64,000 nt of DNA. Origin: Sarcocystis neurona (lineage: Eukaryota; Apicomplexa; Conoidasida; Eucoccidiorida; Sarcocystidae). The notes beneath the pieces were generated by a model, which saw nothing but the letters and a program-made list of their open reading frames with translations, had not been told where the DNA came from and did no database searches. The stretch spans positions 497,623 to 561,622 of the forward strand of contig KL647316.1 of NCBI GenBank assembly GCA_000727475.1, in the 5' to 3' direction. Positions 34,065 to 48,100 of the stretch are shown in pieces (position 1 is the first letter of the stretch; each line of letters begins with the position of its first letter). The position numbers and the translations under genes were made by a program.

Positions 34065-35534
34065 TCACAAAAACAACAAATGCAGCTGTACTGCTCCCAG
34101 CATCAGCTGCTGTTCCTGAAAATGCGAGGAAGAAATGGCTGAGCCCTGTCGGACGAGCGTGCTGCTGCTGCAGCTGCAGCGGCCGCGGTTGTGCACCGGT
34201 ACGGCTGTTGCAAACCGCTGGCGCTCCTGCCGCTGCTCTTGCTCCCCCCGCTCCTGCGGCAGCACGAAGTGGTCTACGACTAGTGTACCGCACTGCGGAT
34301 ACGGATTGATGCCCTACTATGATCGCGTTGCGTTGCTGCTGTTTTTGTGGACCCCCAGCTGTTGTTGCAGGCGTATGTGTGTGTCGCGGCTGTTGTTGCT
34401 CACGCGACTCTGCGGCGTTCTGCAGTTTGCCACCTGGCGGTGCTGCCGCTGCTGCTGCGTGTGTGTGCTGTTGTTGAATTTGCTGCCGCGCAGCTCTTCT
34501 CCTGCAGCTACTATTGTCACTTCCCTGACTCCTAGAGAGGGTGCGAATGGTTCTGCTGCTGCCACAGGAGACGTACTGGAGGCCTCCTCGATGACTGCGG
34601 ACTATTAACCAGGGAGAAGAGGTGATCGATGACGGCTGCCAACGGCCGCAGAAGCGACCACTTCTATCTTTTACAGCAGTTGACCAGCTCGCAGGCCACC
34701 ACACATTCGACGCTAGTGCCGAGCACCCGCGCTACCACCGGCAGGAGCCCTAAAAGGATGGCATCAGGAGCAGCTGCAGCGTCAAATTCTCCGCAGGAGC
34801 AGCGCAAGCAGCAGCACCTTGATCCCCAGCACCACAGGGGAACTTGAAAGAAAGCATCTGCGTGAAAATTTACTTGAAAAAGGGAAGGCTGCTGCCCTCT
34901 TGGAGACAACAGAGCCGTACGTGTCTACTACAGCAATGCGTTCCCGTAGCGACGATAGCTGTTGCGCAGCGCCCAGTAGACCGCCCCAGCAATATGCACC
35001 TGCTGGTGTAGCCCGCAGCAGCAGCGCAACCGCGGGAGCAGAAACAGCAGCAGCCTTAACCCGTGCAGCACATGCGCCGGGGCCCCAGCCGTGACGAGGT
35101 GAGTTCCTGCAGCAGCAGCCCCATCACTACTACTGCTGCAATCGTAACTGTAGTGCTAGAGCAGGGCGGTACAGGAGCGGTAGTGCAGCAGGAGCGGCAG
35201 CACCACCCGCAGCAGCTAGCCGACCGCGATACCCATGAGGAGCCGGGTGGGCGGCGTCACCTTCCTCATCGTGCGGTAGCGACACGCCTCTCCCAAACGT
35301 CGACGGGGTCACGTTGTGGGGTAGTGCATGCATGCACCGCAGACGCATGCTTTCGAGAACGAATGTAAAGTGACTTTCCCTCTTCCACACGAGCGGGAAC
35401 TTTCCAGGCCCAGCAGCAAATAACACATTCGTAAGGGGCAAGACGGCGTTCCCTGACTGCAGAGGGGCGGTGGAGGAAGCAGAAGCAGCACCAGCGACCG
35501 CAAATAGCCGGCGTTTCTGCTTGGCAGCTACCAT
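34065..35534 (-). CDS. Multi-exon gene of unknown function, divergent from UTP10
   Basis: The start is clear: an ATG at 35534 opens MVAAKQKRRLFAVAGAASA, and the frame runs 74 codons to a CACAAC|GTGACC donor (35313). Later exon-like segments include LLRATPAGAYCWGGLLGAAQ with RERIAVVDTYGSVVSKR, ending at an AA|GTAAAT donor near 34875. They continue with DAILLGLLPVVARVLGTS, then VREVTIVAAGEEL after a GTCCGCAG acceptor near 34595. A last exon after TTTTCAG reads EQQLMLGAVQLHLLFL to a stop at 34065. Hydrophobic Ala/Leu/Gly segments could be membrane helices, so a small membrane or mitochondrial protein is possible. The phases between the first two exons were not reconciled. No family was recognised. 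Confidence 0.4.
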
Positions 35535-36103
35535 TTATTCGAGTTGTTACTGAAGCTTCGTTACCTCAACTGACAAATCCTACGCAGAGCTTTTTTATCG
35601 AGCGGCTGACGAGGCAGCGCTGCGGGCACCGGCTAACGCGTTTTTCCCCGTTCTGTACGTCTTCCGTGCGTAGGTACCTTCCTTGACGTCCCTTCCGTTC
35701 GGGTGCTCGCCGTTATGTGGCCGACTCCTCGTCGCCAACCCGTCAGCTTTCCGCTTCTCCTCCTGCTTCTCTGATTACACGGCATTCCATTAATCCTGCG
35801 AAGCGGCCTCATTTTTCCCCACCACAGACGAATCGCGTACCGGTCCGCTGCTGCTGTGTCTGCTCGTGCGACCTCCTGCTGCACTAATGCCACCGCAGCT
35901 GCCGCTTCTCTAAGCCGTCTGTGCCCCCGGGTATTGCTAGCGCCTGCTCCCGCTACTCGGAGTGCTGCTGCGGCCTGTTTACGGCAGCTACTTCGCCAGA
36001 GTGTGTCCGTGTGCAGCCGCAGCAGCGATTTCCCCACCGAGAAGCTGCTGCGGCGCACGTAGTCTCACTGCTGCTGCTGTCGACTGACTTCTCCGTATGT
36101 ACC
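35535..36103. promoter_or_regulatory. Shared 5' region between two divergent genes
   Basis: The 569 bases separate the start of the minus-strand gene (35534) from the UTP10 start (36104). If both starts are right, both promoters and 5' leaders lie here. No TATA-type or other defined element was recognised. Confidence 0.35.
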
Positions 36104-39100
36104 ATGCCGGCGTCTGCGTCGGAGCTGCAGCGCCAGCTGGCGCTGCACCGTGCCGTGCACCAGCTGCCCTCTCCAGGGGAGGCGGCAGCAGCCTGCAACA
36201 GCAGCGCTTCCCGCGTGAAAGCAGCACCGTCCTTCCTTTTCGATGTTCGTGACGCGGCTGCTGTGGACGTCGAGACGCTTCGCGATTTGGCACTGCAGTC
36301 GCTCGCAGCGTTGTCTCGCCGTCAGCCGCTCTTTCACCTGCTAACACCTCTCTTTTCCCCCGCTGCAACAGGCGCCACCTCAGCAACAGCCTTCGACAGT
36401 TCGCTACAGCAGCAGCAGCATGAGGACCCTTTGTTTGCTTCTTTTGCTGCTGCAGGAGGAGGAGGAGGGGCGCAGAAGCCCCGCGCTCGGGAGTTTCTGC
36501 TGCCAGCAGAAGAATGTGTTTTAGAAGCGCGCATTCGTTTGTGTTGCGACCTCCTCGGCCCCTTCTTCCTTCTGCCTGACGCCCACAACGTCATTGAGTA
36601 TTTAGTCCGCATGCATGCGGCCCATCGTTTCTCCGCAGAAGCTCTTCTTTTCGTCGCTTTGCCTTTTCATGCTTCTCTCCTCGCCACCCGCCTCTTCCGC
36701 CTGCTGCAGTTGCCGCAGAACTCGCCCTGGAGCTGCTGCCTCAGCAAGCTGCAGCAGCACACCCCACACACCAGGCCTCCCGCAGTCCCGGCGTCAGCGG
36801 GACGCCGAGACACGACAGCAGCGCCCCACACAGCGAGCGGAGCAACAGCAGCAGCAACGACTCTCACCCGTCCGGTGCTTGTCCAGTGCTGTGTTGAGTC
36901 GCCTGCGCTGTTCTTTTCGCTCGCTGATGCATTCAAGAGGATTTGTCTAGACGGCGTCACTACACAGAGACTTGCAGCTGCGCATCTGCTCTCCACCCAC
37001 ACTATTGCTGCTGCTGAATCTTCTGTAGCTGCTGCGGGTCTTCCTGACATGACGTCTGATGCGTCTGCTGCGCTCGGCTGGTCTGCTGGTCCCGTTTTGC
37101 AGACCCAGCAGCAGTGGCGCACTGCCGCGGAAGTAGCAACTGACGGCAGCAGCAGCCGCACCAGCAGCACCAGCGACAGCTGGTCGTCTCCTATAGTGAA
37201 TCAGCCGCTGCTGAGTTTGTTTACGCGCGTTGTCCTGGAGACAGTCGCTAGAGCGCCGTCCCTTCGTGCGCTGCGACCGCTGCTGCCGCCGCTGGTGCCG
37301 CTGCTGCTGGACGCCCTGCGGCCTCCAGTTGCTGTTGCGTCGCCTGAGACGCACGCAGCAGCAGCAGCGATCTGCGCGCAGTTAGCGAGGCGCGCGCCTC
37401 TTGAGCAAACGGTGCTACTGTCAGTTGTCCAGCAGCTGTCCCTGGCGCTTGCTGCTCTCGCCGCAGCCCCTACAGCAACAGGCGTGGGGCCGCTGCAGCA
37501 GGTGCAGCTGCGCCACGCCCGTCGACTCCAGCAGCACCGGATCGTCGCCGTCCTCGTGCTGCTAACGCAGCAGCAGCCGCTGCTGCAGCACTGCCTGCCC
37601 TCTTTCGCTGTACGTACACTCGCAAAACATGCCGAAGCCCTCGCCACTTCTTTACACGCGGTAAGACATGCGTGGCCTTAAACGCCGGAACGGCCTACCA
37701 GCCTCTCAGCAGCTCCTCCGTACCGCCACCTGCTGCTCGTCCTGCCACTTCATAATGATTAGCAACGTAGAAGTCTTCAGGAGTGGCAGGTATGGCAACG
37801 GTGTGCTGCAGGCCATGCTGCGCAGGCGGCGGCCCCCACGTGGCTTCTCGCATGGGACGGCAACTCTGCCGGTCTGTGCTGTCATTCCTTCTGCTGCTGC
37901 TCTTCCCGCTGCTGCCCATCTCGGTGCTGTTGCACTTCCCGTCGTTGTAGCTGCTCGTCGTGCTGCTGCGGCGGCTCTCTTGCTGCTGGCGGATCACACG
38001 CGGCTCCGGCTCTCGCTGGCACCACTGCGACTGACCTCCTTCTGCTGCCGTGTTCGCTGCGGTCCGCGCTGCTGTTGCTTTCGATGCTGCTGCTGCTCTC
38101 GCTGCAGGTGTGCCTCCACCAGTGGTCCAGCCGCCTGTTGTGGACCGAGGCTATGTATACGTCTGCTCGTGGGAAAAATAGTGAAGCGTTTGTGGGGATG
38201 CTGCTGGTGCTGCTGGCGACAGGCACACGGTGATGTTGCGTGATTGGCGTTACTGCAGCAGGGTGACGCCGTTTACACGTACGCATGCAGAAGTGACACT
38301 GGCTTGTTTGCTGCTGCTGCCGCTACTGCTCTTCGTCAAGGACGGACGCCTGTCCGTCTGTTTTTGGCTTGACTGCGGCTGCTGGCCTGCTGCTGCAGCA
38401 ACGTTCTTGTCGTTATAGATTAGCTTTGCTGTCTGCTCTTGCTGCTGCATGAGTGCTGCTTGTTCAGCTGCGTGTGCACTGCTGCCGCTGTAGGGGGCTG
38501 CTGCGGCCACCTGATGCCGTTATTCGGCTGACGGTGCTGCGGACGTGCTGCTCCTGCGGCTGCAGCCCTGCCGTTGAGTGTGGGACTTCCTGCGGCTGCG
38601 CCTGTGTGGTGGCCGCTGTGGCAGCCGCTGCGGTAGTGCTGCGGCACCTGTTGCTGTTCTGCTGCACCTGTGGCTCGGTCGTCGCGTCTCCGTTGCTTGC
38701 AGCTTTTATCACCGCCTGTGTAGCTCTGATTTCCCCTGCTGATGTTTTCACTTGCGGCTGTTGTTGCTGCAGCTAGCCTATGATGGCAGCGTGGACTGTG
38801 CGCCGTTCGTCGTCGCTTTCTTCCGCGCGGTCCTCTCCTTTTTCTGCGTCCCGGCTGCGGAAGCAGCATGCGCAGAAGCAGCGGCAGCAGCAGCGCCACC
38901 GGCCGCAGCGCAGGCAGCAGCACCAGCAGGCGGACGGTTGTCGGTGGTCAGCAGCAGCTCAGGGAAGAAGACGTTGTCGCCGCGGCAAAGGCGGCTGCTG
39001 TCTGCTGCTGAAACTCTCTGCGTCACGTTGAGTAGAGATAGCAGCCGAGACCGCTTGCAGCCGGAACTGCAACAGCAGGCTCCCGGTGTTCGGTTCGCCT

Positions 39101-42100
39101 CCGGGAGCAGCACCAGCAGCAGTCACTGCTCCTGGCCTGCAGGAAACGTTGCAGGAGCAGCAACAGCAGGTTGCAGCACTCCTTCGTTGCTGGTCGTCAT
39201 TGCCCTCACGCTGTTCGACGCGTTTGATGAGGCCTTACGAACAGCAGGAGGAGAAGAGGACGAGGAGGAGGGGCGAGGTGAGACAGAAATGCAAGAGACA
39301 GGCGAAGAAGAAGCAGCGGCAGCACGAACGACGGCAGCAGCGGCCACACTCACAGAAGCGACAGCGCGTCCAGCAGCAGCAGCAGGTCGACGAAGCGCGT
39401 CTGCACCAGGAGGAGGTTCACTAGCAGAAGGAGCAGCAGGAGGGAGACCTGCAGCAAAAGGGAAGAAAAAAGCTGCTGGAGTGGCAGCAGAGCTGCAGCT
39501 GCACCGACTGCGGAAGAGGCAGCCGATGTTGCTGAACGCGTTGCAGCGACTGCTGCAGACGATTGAAAGCGTTGCTCCGCTCGCCCTTCCTGCTGCCTTC
39601 TCGTTTAGTGCGCATGCAGCAGCGGTGCAGCAGAACAGCAGCAGCAGCAGGTGGACGCAGCTGCTGCTGCTGTCAGAGCTTTTCGATCAAGACGCTGTTC
39701 TGCCTTCCTTCGCGCTGCTCCCCACGCAACAAGCAGCAAGAGCTGCAGCACCAAGACCACCTTTCCTGGCAACAGAACCAGCAGCGCTCGAGAAGCGGTT
39801 TTCCCGGTGTGGCATATATAACGCCATGCTATCACCTGAGGCTGCAGTACGCCGAGAAGCAGTGCGCGCTGCTGGCGTCGCTCTGAGGCGCGTGCAGCAG
39901 CAGCAGCAACTGCAGCAGATCCACTGCGTAGTGCTGCAAGAGGAGGAACCGGACGTGCAACGGCTAAGACAGAGTGCGGCCTGTATACTTGCCCAAGGGG
40001 GAAATGGCAGTCCTTCGTCCAGCAGCAGTGCGTCTCTGTGTGAAGATGGAAGGGTCTTGCTGCTGAGCAATATGCTTCTGAACTGCGTGACCGATGGTGA
40101 CGCGGAGGTTTGCAAGGAGGTGCGTCGTTCGCCCGAAAGGGCCTGCTGCACTCTGTAACCGTATCTGCTGCTACGGCCGCTTCGCTGCTTCTTCGCAGTA
40201 GCAGCAGCAACTTCGCCACCTGGCCCGGCTGCTGCGGTGTTTCTGCGTTGCCGTTGTTCGCCTGCGTCCGACTCCTTCCTTCTCGCTTCTGTCGCCTTCA
40301 TTGGGTTGCCGCTTGCTGCTGCTACTTCCGCTTTTTAAGCGTTGCTGTTACTGCTGCTGCTTTTTAGCCTGCGGGTCGTGTCACCGTTGCTGCCCTCTGC
40401 GCCCTGTCCAGCTGCGTTTCTTGCGGACGCCGCTGCTGCGTCAGGGGCCCCAAGACTGCTGGCACTGTGGCTGGTTACTGCTAAGCGACGCAGAGCTCGA
40501 CGTTCGAAACTCAGCCAACGAATTTCAACACTACTTCGTCGTACACACGAATGTGTCATATATGTACGGATATGGAGGCGGTCGTGTAGATTTCCGTGTC
40601 TCTGCGTCTGTGTGGATGGGTGCCTCTCGATTTGCATGCAGATTAGGTATAACAGATTCGCAGGGTTTGCTGGTGTATATTTGGTGTGCTGCTGTGTGTG
40701 GGGTGTGCTGCTGTGCGTGGGGTGTGCTGCTCCCGCTTTGACTTCCTCAGGCGCTTGCCTCCGCTGGGCTTCTGTGCGAAGGAGTGCTGCCTCCGCTGCT
40801 GTGCGTAGGGCAGTGCGAGGCGGTGCTGTTGCGCCTGCTGCTGCAGTTGAACGACGCTGCTGCTAGTGACGGAGTCTTCCGTAGTAGTCACGGAGGAGCA
40901 GCAGCAACAGGCCGAGCAGCAGCCGGCGCAGCAGAGCTGCTTGTAGTGGCGGCATTGGAGCACCCTCGCGTGCGGCTGCTGCTGCCTGCGGTGCTGCGTA
41001 CAGCAGCTGCGGCTGTAAGATCACAGCGCCGTCGCAGCAGCAGCGTAAGAAAGAGCAGCGGCAGCCGCAGGAACTTCCCGAGCAACAGTAGGCAGGTGCG
41101 TAACAGCAGCATCGACAGCGGCTACGAGCAGAATGGGGAACGAGGCGAGCCACGAAGCAGCACGGAAAGCAGGCGTTTAAGCTCAGAAGGAGCCGTCACT
41201 TTGAAAGGGGTCGACAAGGAGAGTGAACAGGATGTAGGAGCAATCACAGCAATGTTATGGGAAGAGGAGGAGGAAGCGGAAGAGGCGGAGCAGCGCATGC
41301 TGGTAGTGCTGCAGCGCATGCTGCCTGTTGCACTGGGTGTCGTGTGGGGTCTCAGCAGCAAACACCCAGCGCGTCCTCCTGCAGCCCCAACGACCACTGC
41401 AGCAGATGCGCTGGCTTCTCCGCGAGCAGCGGCAGAGACGGGCAAAGACGACGCTGTGGAGCAGCAGCAGGTACTTCGCCAGCAGGTCGAAGAACAGCAG
41501 CAGCAGGAGCAGCCACAGGGGAAGACGCAGCCGAATGAGGCAGCCACCGACGAAGAAACTTTGGAGACTGCTGCGCTGCTGCTGCTTGCAGAGACATGGC
41601 AGCTGCTGAAGACGGACAGGGGACTAGCAACGCTTCTGTCGGATAACGACGAGGCTGAACGACGTGGCAGTTCAGCGACAACGACGACAGGCACAGCGGA
41701 AACAGCCGCAGCAGAAGGCGAACTGACGGCAGTCTCCCAAGCCACGCCAGCAGACGCGGCAGCAGCCAAAACGAAGCCAAGGAAAGGAGTGGAAGGAAGG
41801 TGGAGGGGACTCGCTGAAGGAGAGAACCAGCAGCAGAAGCAGCGGCAGAAGCAGCAGGACGTGTTGGGGTCCGAGTCTCACAGAAGGTGAGTACGCTTTC
41901 TTATGTCGCGCTGCTTCAGGAGCAGCGGCGTCTCTTGTCGCAACAGCAGCGGAAAGAGAGGAGCCTCTTCGCAGAGCCTAAGAGTTGTCACTGCTTTGAT
42001 GCGGTGGAGGGGTCCAGGTGCAGCGGCAGCATAGGGTGTCCAGGCCGCAGAGCAGCAAGGCCAGGAGCAGCACATACGACAGCCGCCTTATCGGCCACAC

Positions 42101-45100
42101 CGCTCCGCTGCGTAGCTGCAGCAACGGCACCGTCGGCGGCAGCAACAACAGTTAACGAAACACCTCCGGTGATTGATGATGTAGACAAAGTTGTACACGC
42201 AGAAGTGGCACACTGCTGGTCGGCTGTCGTGCAGCGGCAGCAGGACGAGGCCGTCATCTGCTGTCCTTGCAGGCGCACCAGGGGGGGAGGCCAGCAGGGG
42301 CGGGGTACCAAGCGAGAACAGCGTAGTGATGTACTGACACGCTGGCAGCAGCGGGCAGTCTTGTATTACAGGGGGCAGCAGGAAAATGAAGAGCGTCCGA
42401 AGCAGCGCCGAGCAACAGCAGTGGCTGCAGCAGTGCGGAGGACGAGCAGCAGCAGCAGCCTTCGAGGAGGCGTGGCACCCAAGCAGCAGCAGCAGCCCGA
42501 GGGAAGAGCCGCGTCTCTCTCTCAGGAGCACGTTTAGCCAGAAGTCCAGCGCTTCGCTAGCAGCACCCTCACTGGCAGAGGTCGCGGCGAAGGCTCCTAC
42601 CCCCCACGCTGCTGCAGCTGCTGTAGAAACCGCCACCGCCGAACACCACGGCGCGCAGGCGTAGTTACTGTGCGGAGGAGGCCGGAGCAGCATCACTGCA
42701 AAACAGCCACAGCAGCAGCGTCCCCTGCCGTGCTGTGAGTAGTTCGCAGGAATTCGTCTCGTCCCTCGCGGAAGCACCCGAGACACTAGGCAACTGTAGA
42801 GTCGGACGCGGTGTACGTACACCTGCAGTCTTTCCACACACCCACTATCGAGGCGCTTTTCACTGCCTGCAGCTTTACGATCCCAACAAATACGCCGAAA
42901 GACGTATGCTTGTATGTGCAGGGTTCCCTTTTCGCCAGGCTTCTCCACACCGAAGAAGCCTCTGCTGCGGCTCTTACTTGGCTGTTTCTGTTGAGCGGGT
43001 CGTCACAGCCCACCCGCCGTCGCGCTCGTGGCTCACCCCGGCCGATTGTATGACACTGTCTTCACATCGGCGGCACTCACTTTAAATACATTCATATGCA
43101 TATATATGCACTACACGTGCACACGTGCACATACATATATGTGTATATAGTCACGGTTACAGGCTTTCCACTTAGTATAAATAGCATACGTCTCCAGTCA
43201 TAAATGTGTATACCATTATATAGGTGTATGTCTGTACGATGTACACAAAGACTGCAGGTGTATGTACACCGCGTCCGCCTCTACAATTGCGTATTGTCTC
43301 GGGCGCTTTCGCACACACACACACACACATGTGCATATATATATATATATGTATATGCACACGTACCCACATATATATATATATATAGATAGTAGACGTG
43401 TCTAAACTAAACGTTTCTGTTTACAGGTGTGTGTCTATGTGTAGAGAGTGAGGGGGAAAGACATTTGCATTGCATACGTGGAGGTCCTGTATTGGGACAT
43501 ATCTGCGGAGACGAGCTGCATCGATGTGGATGTGTAAAGACAGAGAGAGGGCGAGAGAGGAAAAGAGCGACGGAGACAGAGGGATAACATGAGAGTGCGA
43601 GTGGCCATTAAATGGTTGCCAATGCGACTCCCGAAGAGTCTGCTGCTGTTTGTGTGTGATGCACGTAGGCTGCCTGCGGTGCCGCCTTATTTTTATCCGG
43701 TGCTGCGCTTTACGCTGCTGGGGCCGGGGTGCTGCTCCCGCCTCCTCTTCGACGCCAGCAGCAGCCGCAGAGAAGACGTGCTGTTGCACAGGACTTCTGC
43801 CACGTTGCTGCCGTCAGAGGGGCTGTTCTTTGACGGCGCGCCTGTGCAGCAGCAAGAAAGTGTCTTCCCTTTCTCCTCGCCAGAAGAAGTGTGGGCTACG
43901 ACAGCGGCAGAGCGCGGGATGACGACAACTCTTGCAGACGAAGGAGCAGCAGTCGTGACAGCAGACGCGCCTGGGTCGACGTCCTCAACTGCAGACGTTG
44001 CAGCTGGGTCTGCGGAGGAGCAGCTGCCGGCGTGGCGCTGCTGGACTGCTGCTGCTGTTCTGGAAGCTGCACTGTCGGCGGGGCCGCCTTTCGCTCGGCT
44101 GCGGGAGAGAAGCAGCACGGAGAGAAACAACGCAGCGGCGGCAGCAGAAGGGACACAAGGAACTGCAGCAGCAGGAGGCGCAGCAAGGAGGGCAGCATCG
44201 CAACTGAGGCGTTGCTTGACGGTGGCGCTGCTGCGGCTTTGCGCAGTGCTGCAGCGGCAGCAGGTGCTGATGTTGTCTTCTGAGTCTGGGAACGTAGAAG
44301 GAAGCAGCAGAGCGTCAACAGCAGCACGAGCGTACGACGGTCCGGCTGCGCCGTTTGCTGCAGCAGGAAGGCGTGCCGTTTCTTGCTACGTGGATGCGCT
44401 AGCTGCCGAGGTATTTACGGCGCGTGAGGACGGCGCAGTGGCTGCGAAAGGGCCTCAAGCAGGCTCGTCCACCGACAGCAGAGCCAACAGCAAGAGAAGG
44501 AGCAACGGGAACAGCAGCGGCAACAGCAGCAGCAACAACAGCAGCAGCGGCAACAGCAATAGCAACGGCAACTCAAGTAGCAGCAGCACGTGCGCGGAAA
44601 CCAGGGAGGCGAGCCGCCACAGCGACGTCACGCAGACCACATTCATTCGCAGGGACAGAAGGAGCAGCATACGCAGCAGGAGCAGCAGCAGTCAGCAGGA
44701 CAGAAGCGATGGTAGCAAGTGTTCGCGCAGCGTCGGATTTTCAGACGTCGCACTGCAGTCATCAGCTGCGGTGCGTCAGCTACTGCGGGATTTGCTGCTG
44801 CCAGAATCAGCTGCTGCTTGTAGCGGCGCTGTTGCGGGGGGTACCCATAAAACTGCTCCTTCTGGTGGCCTCTTTGCGAAGGATGTCGACGCCCGTCCAG
44901 CTGCGTGGCTCGCTGGCAGGGAGACAGCAACAGTGGACCATGCAGCAGCAGATGAAACAGAAGCGTGCGCAGTCATGCGGCTGCTGCTGCTGGTCATTCT
45001 GGCAGACTTGAACCTGCATGCCGCAGCAGCAAAGCAACTTGTTTCTTACTTCAAAGGCAGCGCGTTGCTGTTGGTGGCTCTTCTGACTCGAGTTGCTGCA

Positions 45101-48100
45101 GAGCTTGTGTATCCCCCGCGTGGGCCGCAGCAGGGTCTTCCGCAGCAGCAACGGTTCCTGCAGCTGTCTGACGACGAAGAAGATGGAGCATCAGCAGGAA
45201 GGCCTGAAGAGGAAGAAGAAGCGTTTGTTGACTTACGCAGGAGATTCAACGGTAGGGGATGCGCCGGTGGACCGCTAAGTGTCCAGGAAGGCCGCCACAT
45301 GGACAGTTTTCATTTTCTTCGTTTTCCACCAAGCAGTGGGAGTGCTGCATGGGGTGCTGCTGCTGCTGCAGATGCAGCGGACGCTATGGATGCGTTACGG
45401 GCGTCGCAGTGGCAGTCGATATGTGTCAACAGTCTCGACCTTGCGCTGGTGTTGCTGCAAGAGAGGCAACAGCGTGGAGGCTGCTCAGCAGCAGCTGAGT
45501 GTGTTGGGGTGCTGCTGGCGCCGCAGTGGATGCTGCTGCTACTGCAGCTGCAGCAGAGAAAGGCAGCAGGCGCAGCACGAGACGTCGTGAAGCAGCTTCT
45601 ACAGACGCTTCTGAGGCGACTCGGACAGCAGCGGAAGCCAAGTCAGCAACAACCGCAGCAGCTGCAGCAGCAGCAGCAAAGAGGAGCGAAGAGAGCCGAC
45701 TGCGAAGGCACCGCGCCGTCAAAAGCAAACGTTGAGAGCAGCGAAGACGAAGAGGAAGAAGGGACGTCTATGGGCAGAGCTTCTCCGTCCCTGCTGTGGC
45801 ACTTCTGGCAGCAGCTGGTCAGCTGTGGGCTTCTGCTGCAGCCCGCAGAGATGCCGCTCGAGTCGCTGCTGGCGCTGCTGCAGCAGAGGCCGACAGAAGC
45901 AGCCGCAGTCACTGCAGCGGCAGCCGACATATCAGCAGCAGACGCTGCAGACGCGCAGCGGGTGGCGAAGAAATCGACGGCAGCAGCTGCAGCAAGGAAA
46001 GAAGAAGTAGAAGCTACGGTGGAGTCTTCAATGGATGAGACGAAGTCGCCTGTGGCTGCGGCAGTGGTAAGGAGTCTCCTCGTAATGGCCAACTGCGTCA
46101 TACGCGCGTATGCGTCTTTTTCGTCGATCTGCAGTTGCTCCCCTGCCAGTCGGCGGCTGCGGCGTCTGCTGCTGCGACCCGTGGCCGCTGAAGTCCTGTT
46201 GTAGTTGTGATGCCGCTGCTGTAGTCTGCTGCTGGTGTGCAGTTGTACGGCACACGGATTTGGCTGCGGCCGCACGTTGCTGCTGTTGGCGCGCGCAGCC
46301 GACGGCCGGCGATCACCCCCCGTGCTCCACACATGCCGCGTACATGCCGGCGCCTCCCGGTGTTCTGCTGCTACCAACGTTCGGTTACACGTGTCCTTGT
46401 CACCCCGTCACGCTCTGTTTCTAGCTGCTGCTGCTGCTGCTGCCACTGCGCTGCGCCGCTCTTGATCAGCCGTTCGCCCGCTGTTGCTGCTGCTGCTCTT
46501 TTTTGCCGATGTGGACAGCAGCGCACTCTTCTGTTTACTACGACTCCTCTCTTTTTATTGCTCTCTCACCTGCTGCTCCGTCTCGCTCAACCTCATTTCC
46601 TGTTGCTGTGCTGGTTGCATTCCTGCGTCCCCTACGCGTCAGGCGTTCGCTACGCAGATGTTCAGCGGCTGTCAGCACTTGCTGAAGCTTTTCCTCGAGT
46701 TGCTCCCTGCTGCTGTAAAGGACGCAGCAGCAAAAGGCAGCAGCACCGGCGTGCTGCAGCGGCTGCTCTTCGGCACCGCAGCAGAAGCAGCGTCCCTCCC
46801 GGCACGTCGATTTCTCTGTCAAGCCCTTCTGTTGTTGCTGCCTTTGAACCAGCAACAGCAGCACCTGTTGCTTCTGCTGTCTGCTTGCGAACCAGCTCAT
46901 TTGCTGCCGCAGCTGCTCCCTGTCGCACAAGTCTACATGCAGCAGCTGCAGCGCGAAGAAGCCTGCACCCCCCCCGAAAGAGCAACAGCAGAGACCGACG
47001 CGGGTGCAACGACTGCTACCTCGGTGGCGTTCCCTGCGGTGCTGGCTCTTGCCTGTGGGCTGCTGCAGCAGTACGCCGCGCAGCGGGGCGGTGCGAGCGT
47101 CCGCAGCAGTGTCGCCAGCAGCAAAACCTTAGCTGCATTTGTCAGACTACACAGTGCCGAAACTGGCTGCAACGAAAGCGTAGACGCGGCAGCTTCTGCT
47201 GCCGTGAGCGTCTTCCTAGGCGACGCAGCTCTGCCTTTCCTGCAGCATCTGGCAATTCATCAGAGAGCTGCAGCAGGTGCGCCCGCCGCTGCCCACCAGC
47301 AGAAGCAGCAGAACGAGGGGGACACGATTGTTGCCGCTGGTGCTGTCGTCCCAGGTAGCGCCGCGGGTGGCTGCGGTGTTGCTGAACGGCTCGCCGCTGC
47401 TGATGTGGCAGAAACCGACCACCAGGAAGAATTACGGATGTTAGGCAGGGAACTCTCGCAGCAGCAGGGAGCAGCACCGGCCAGGTGTGGGTGCGTGCCA
47501 TTGTCGTATGCTGCCATGACAGCGGGAAGGCAGCTCGTACGTGCGTTGTCGGTGTCTGTGGGTTCCCTGACAGCAGCAGATAATGTGCTGCAGCTGCAGC
47601 TGTTGAGAGCCCTGCTGCAAGCGGCTTGCGCCGATCCACAGCTCGCGGCTGCTGCATGTTTCTTCCAGCAGCAGCAGCAGCTACCGACTACGGCGCCTCC
47701 AGCGAAGGAAGGAGGCGAGGCCATACGTCAGCCGCAGCTGCTTCATGTCACGACGCTGCAGCAGCTCATACGAGGCGTCGCCTGTGGGGAGAAGAGGGGA
47801 ACGTTGCAGTCGGCCAGGCAAGCAGCAGCAGTAGCAGAACCAGGAGGAGGAAGGACGGGACCGCCCCGAGGAAGAACGCCTGCGCCAACGTTGGGAGAAG
47901 TCGATGTGAGACCTCTGCAGCCGATTGATGAATTGGCTGTTGAGCTTGTCCGTGACCAGCTGCAGCAGCATTTCCTGCAGCTCCAGCTTCTGCCGTGCAC
48001 TGCCGCAGGGGAAGAACTTTGCAGCACCAGCAGCAGGAAGCGAGGGAAGAGCAGCTGGAGCGCTGCGCTGCAGCAGGCGCAGGTGCTGTTGAGCGGCCTT

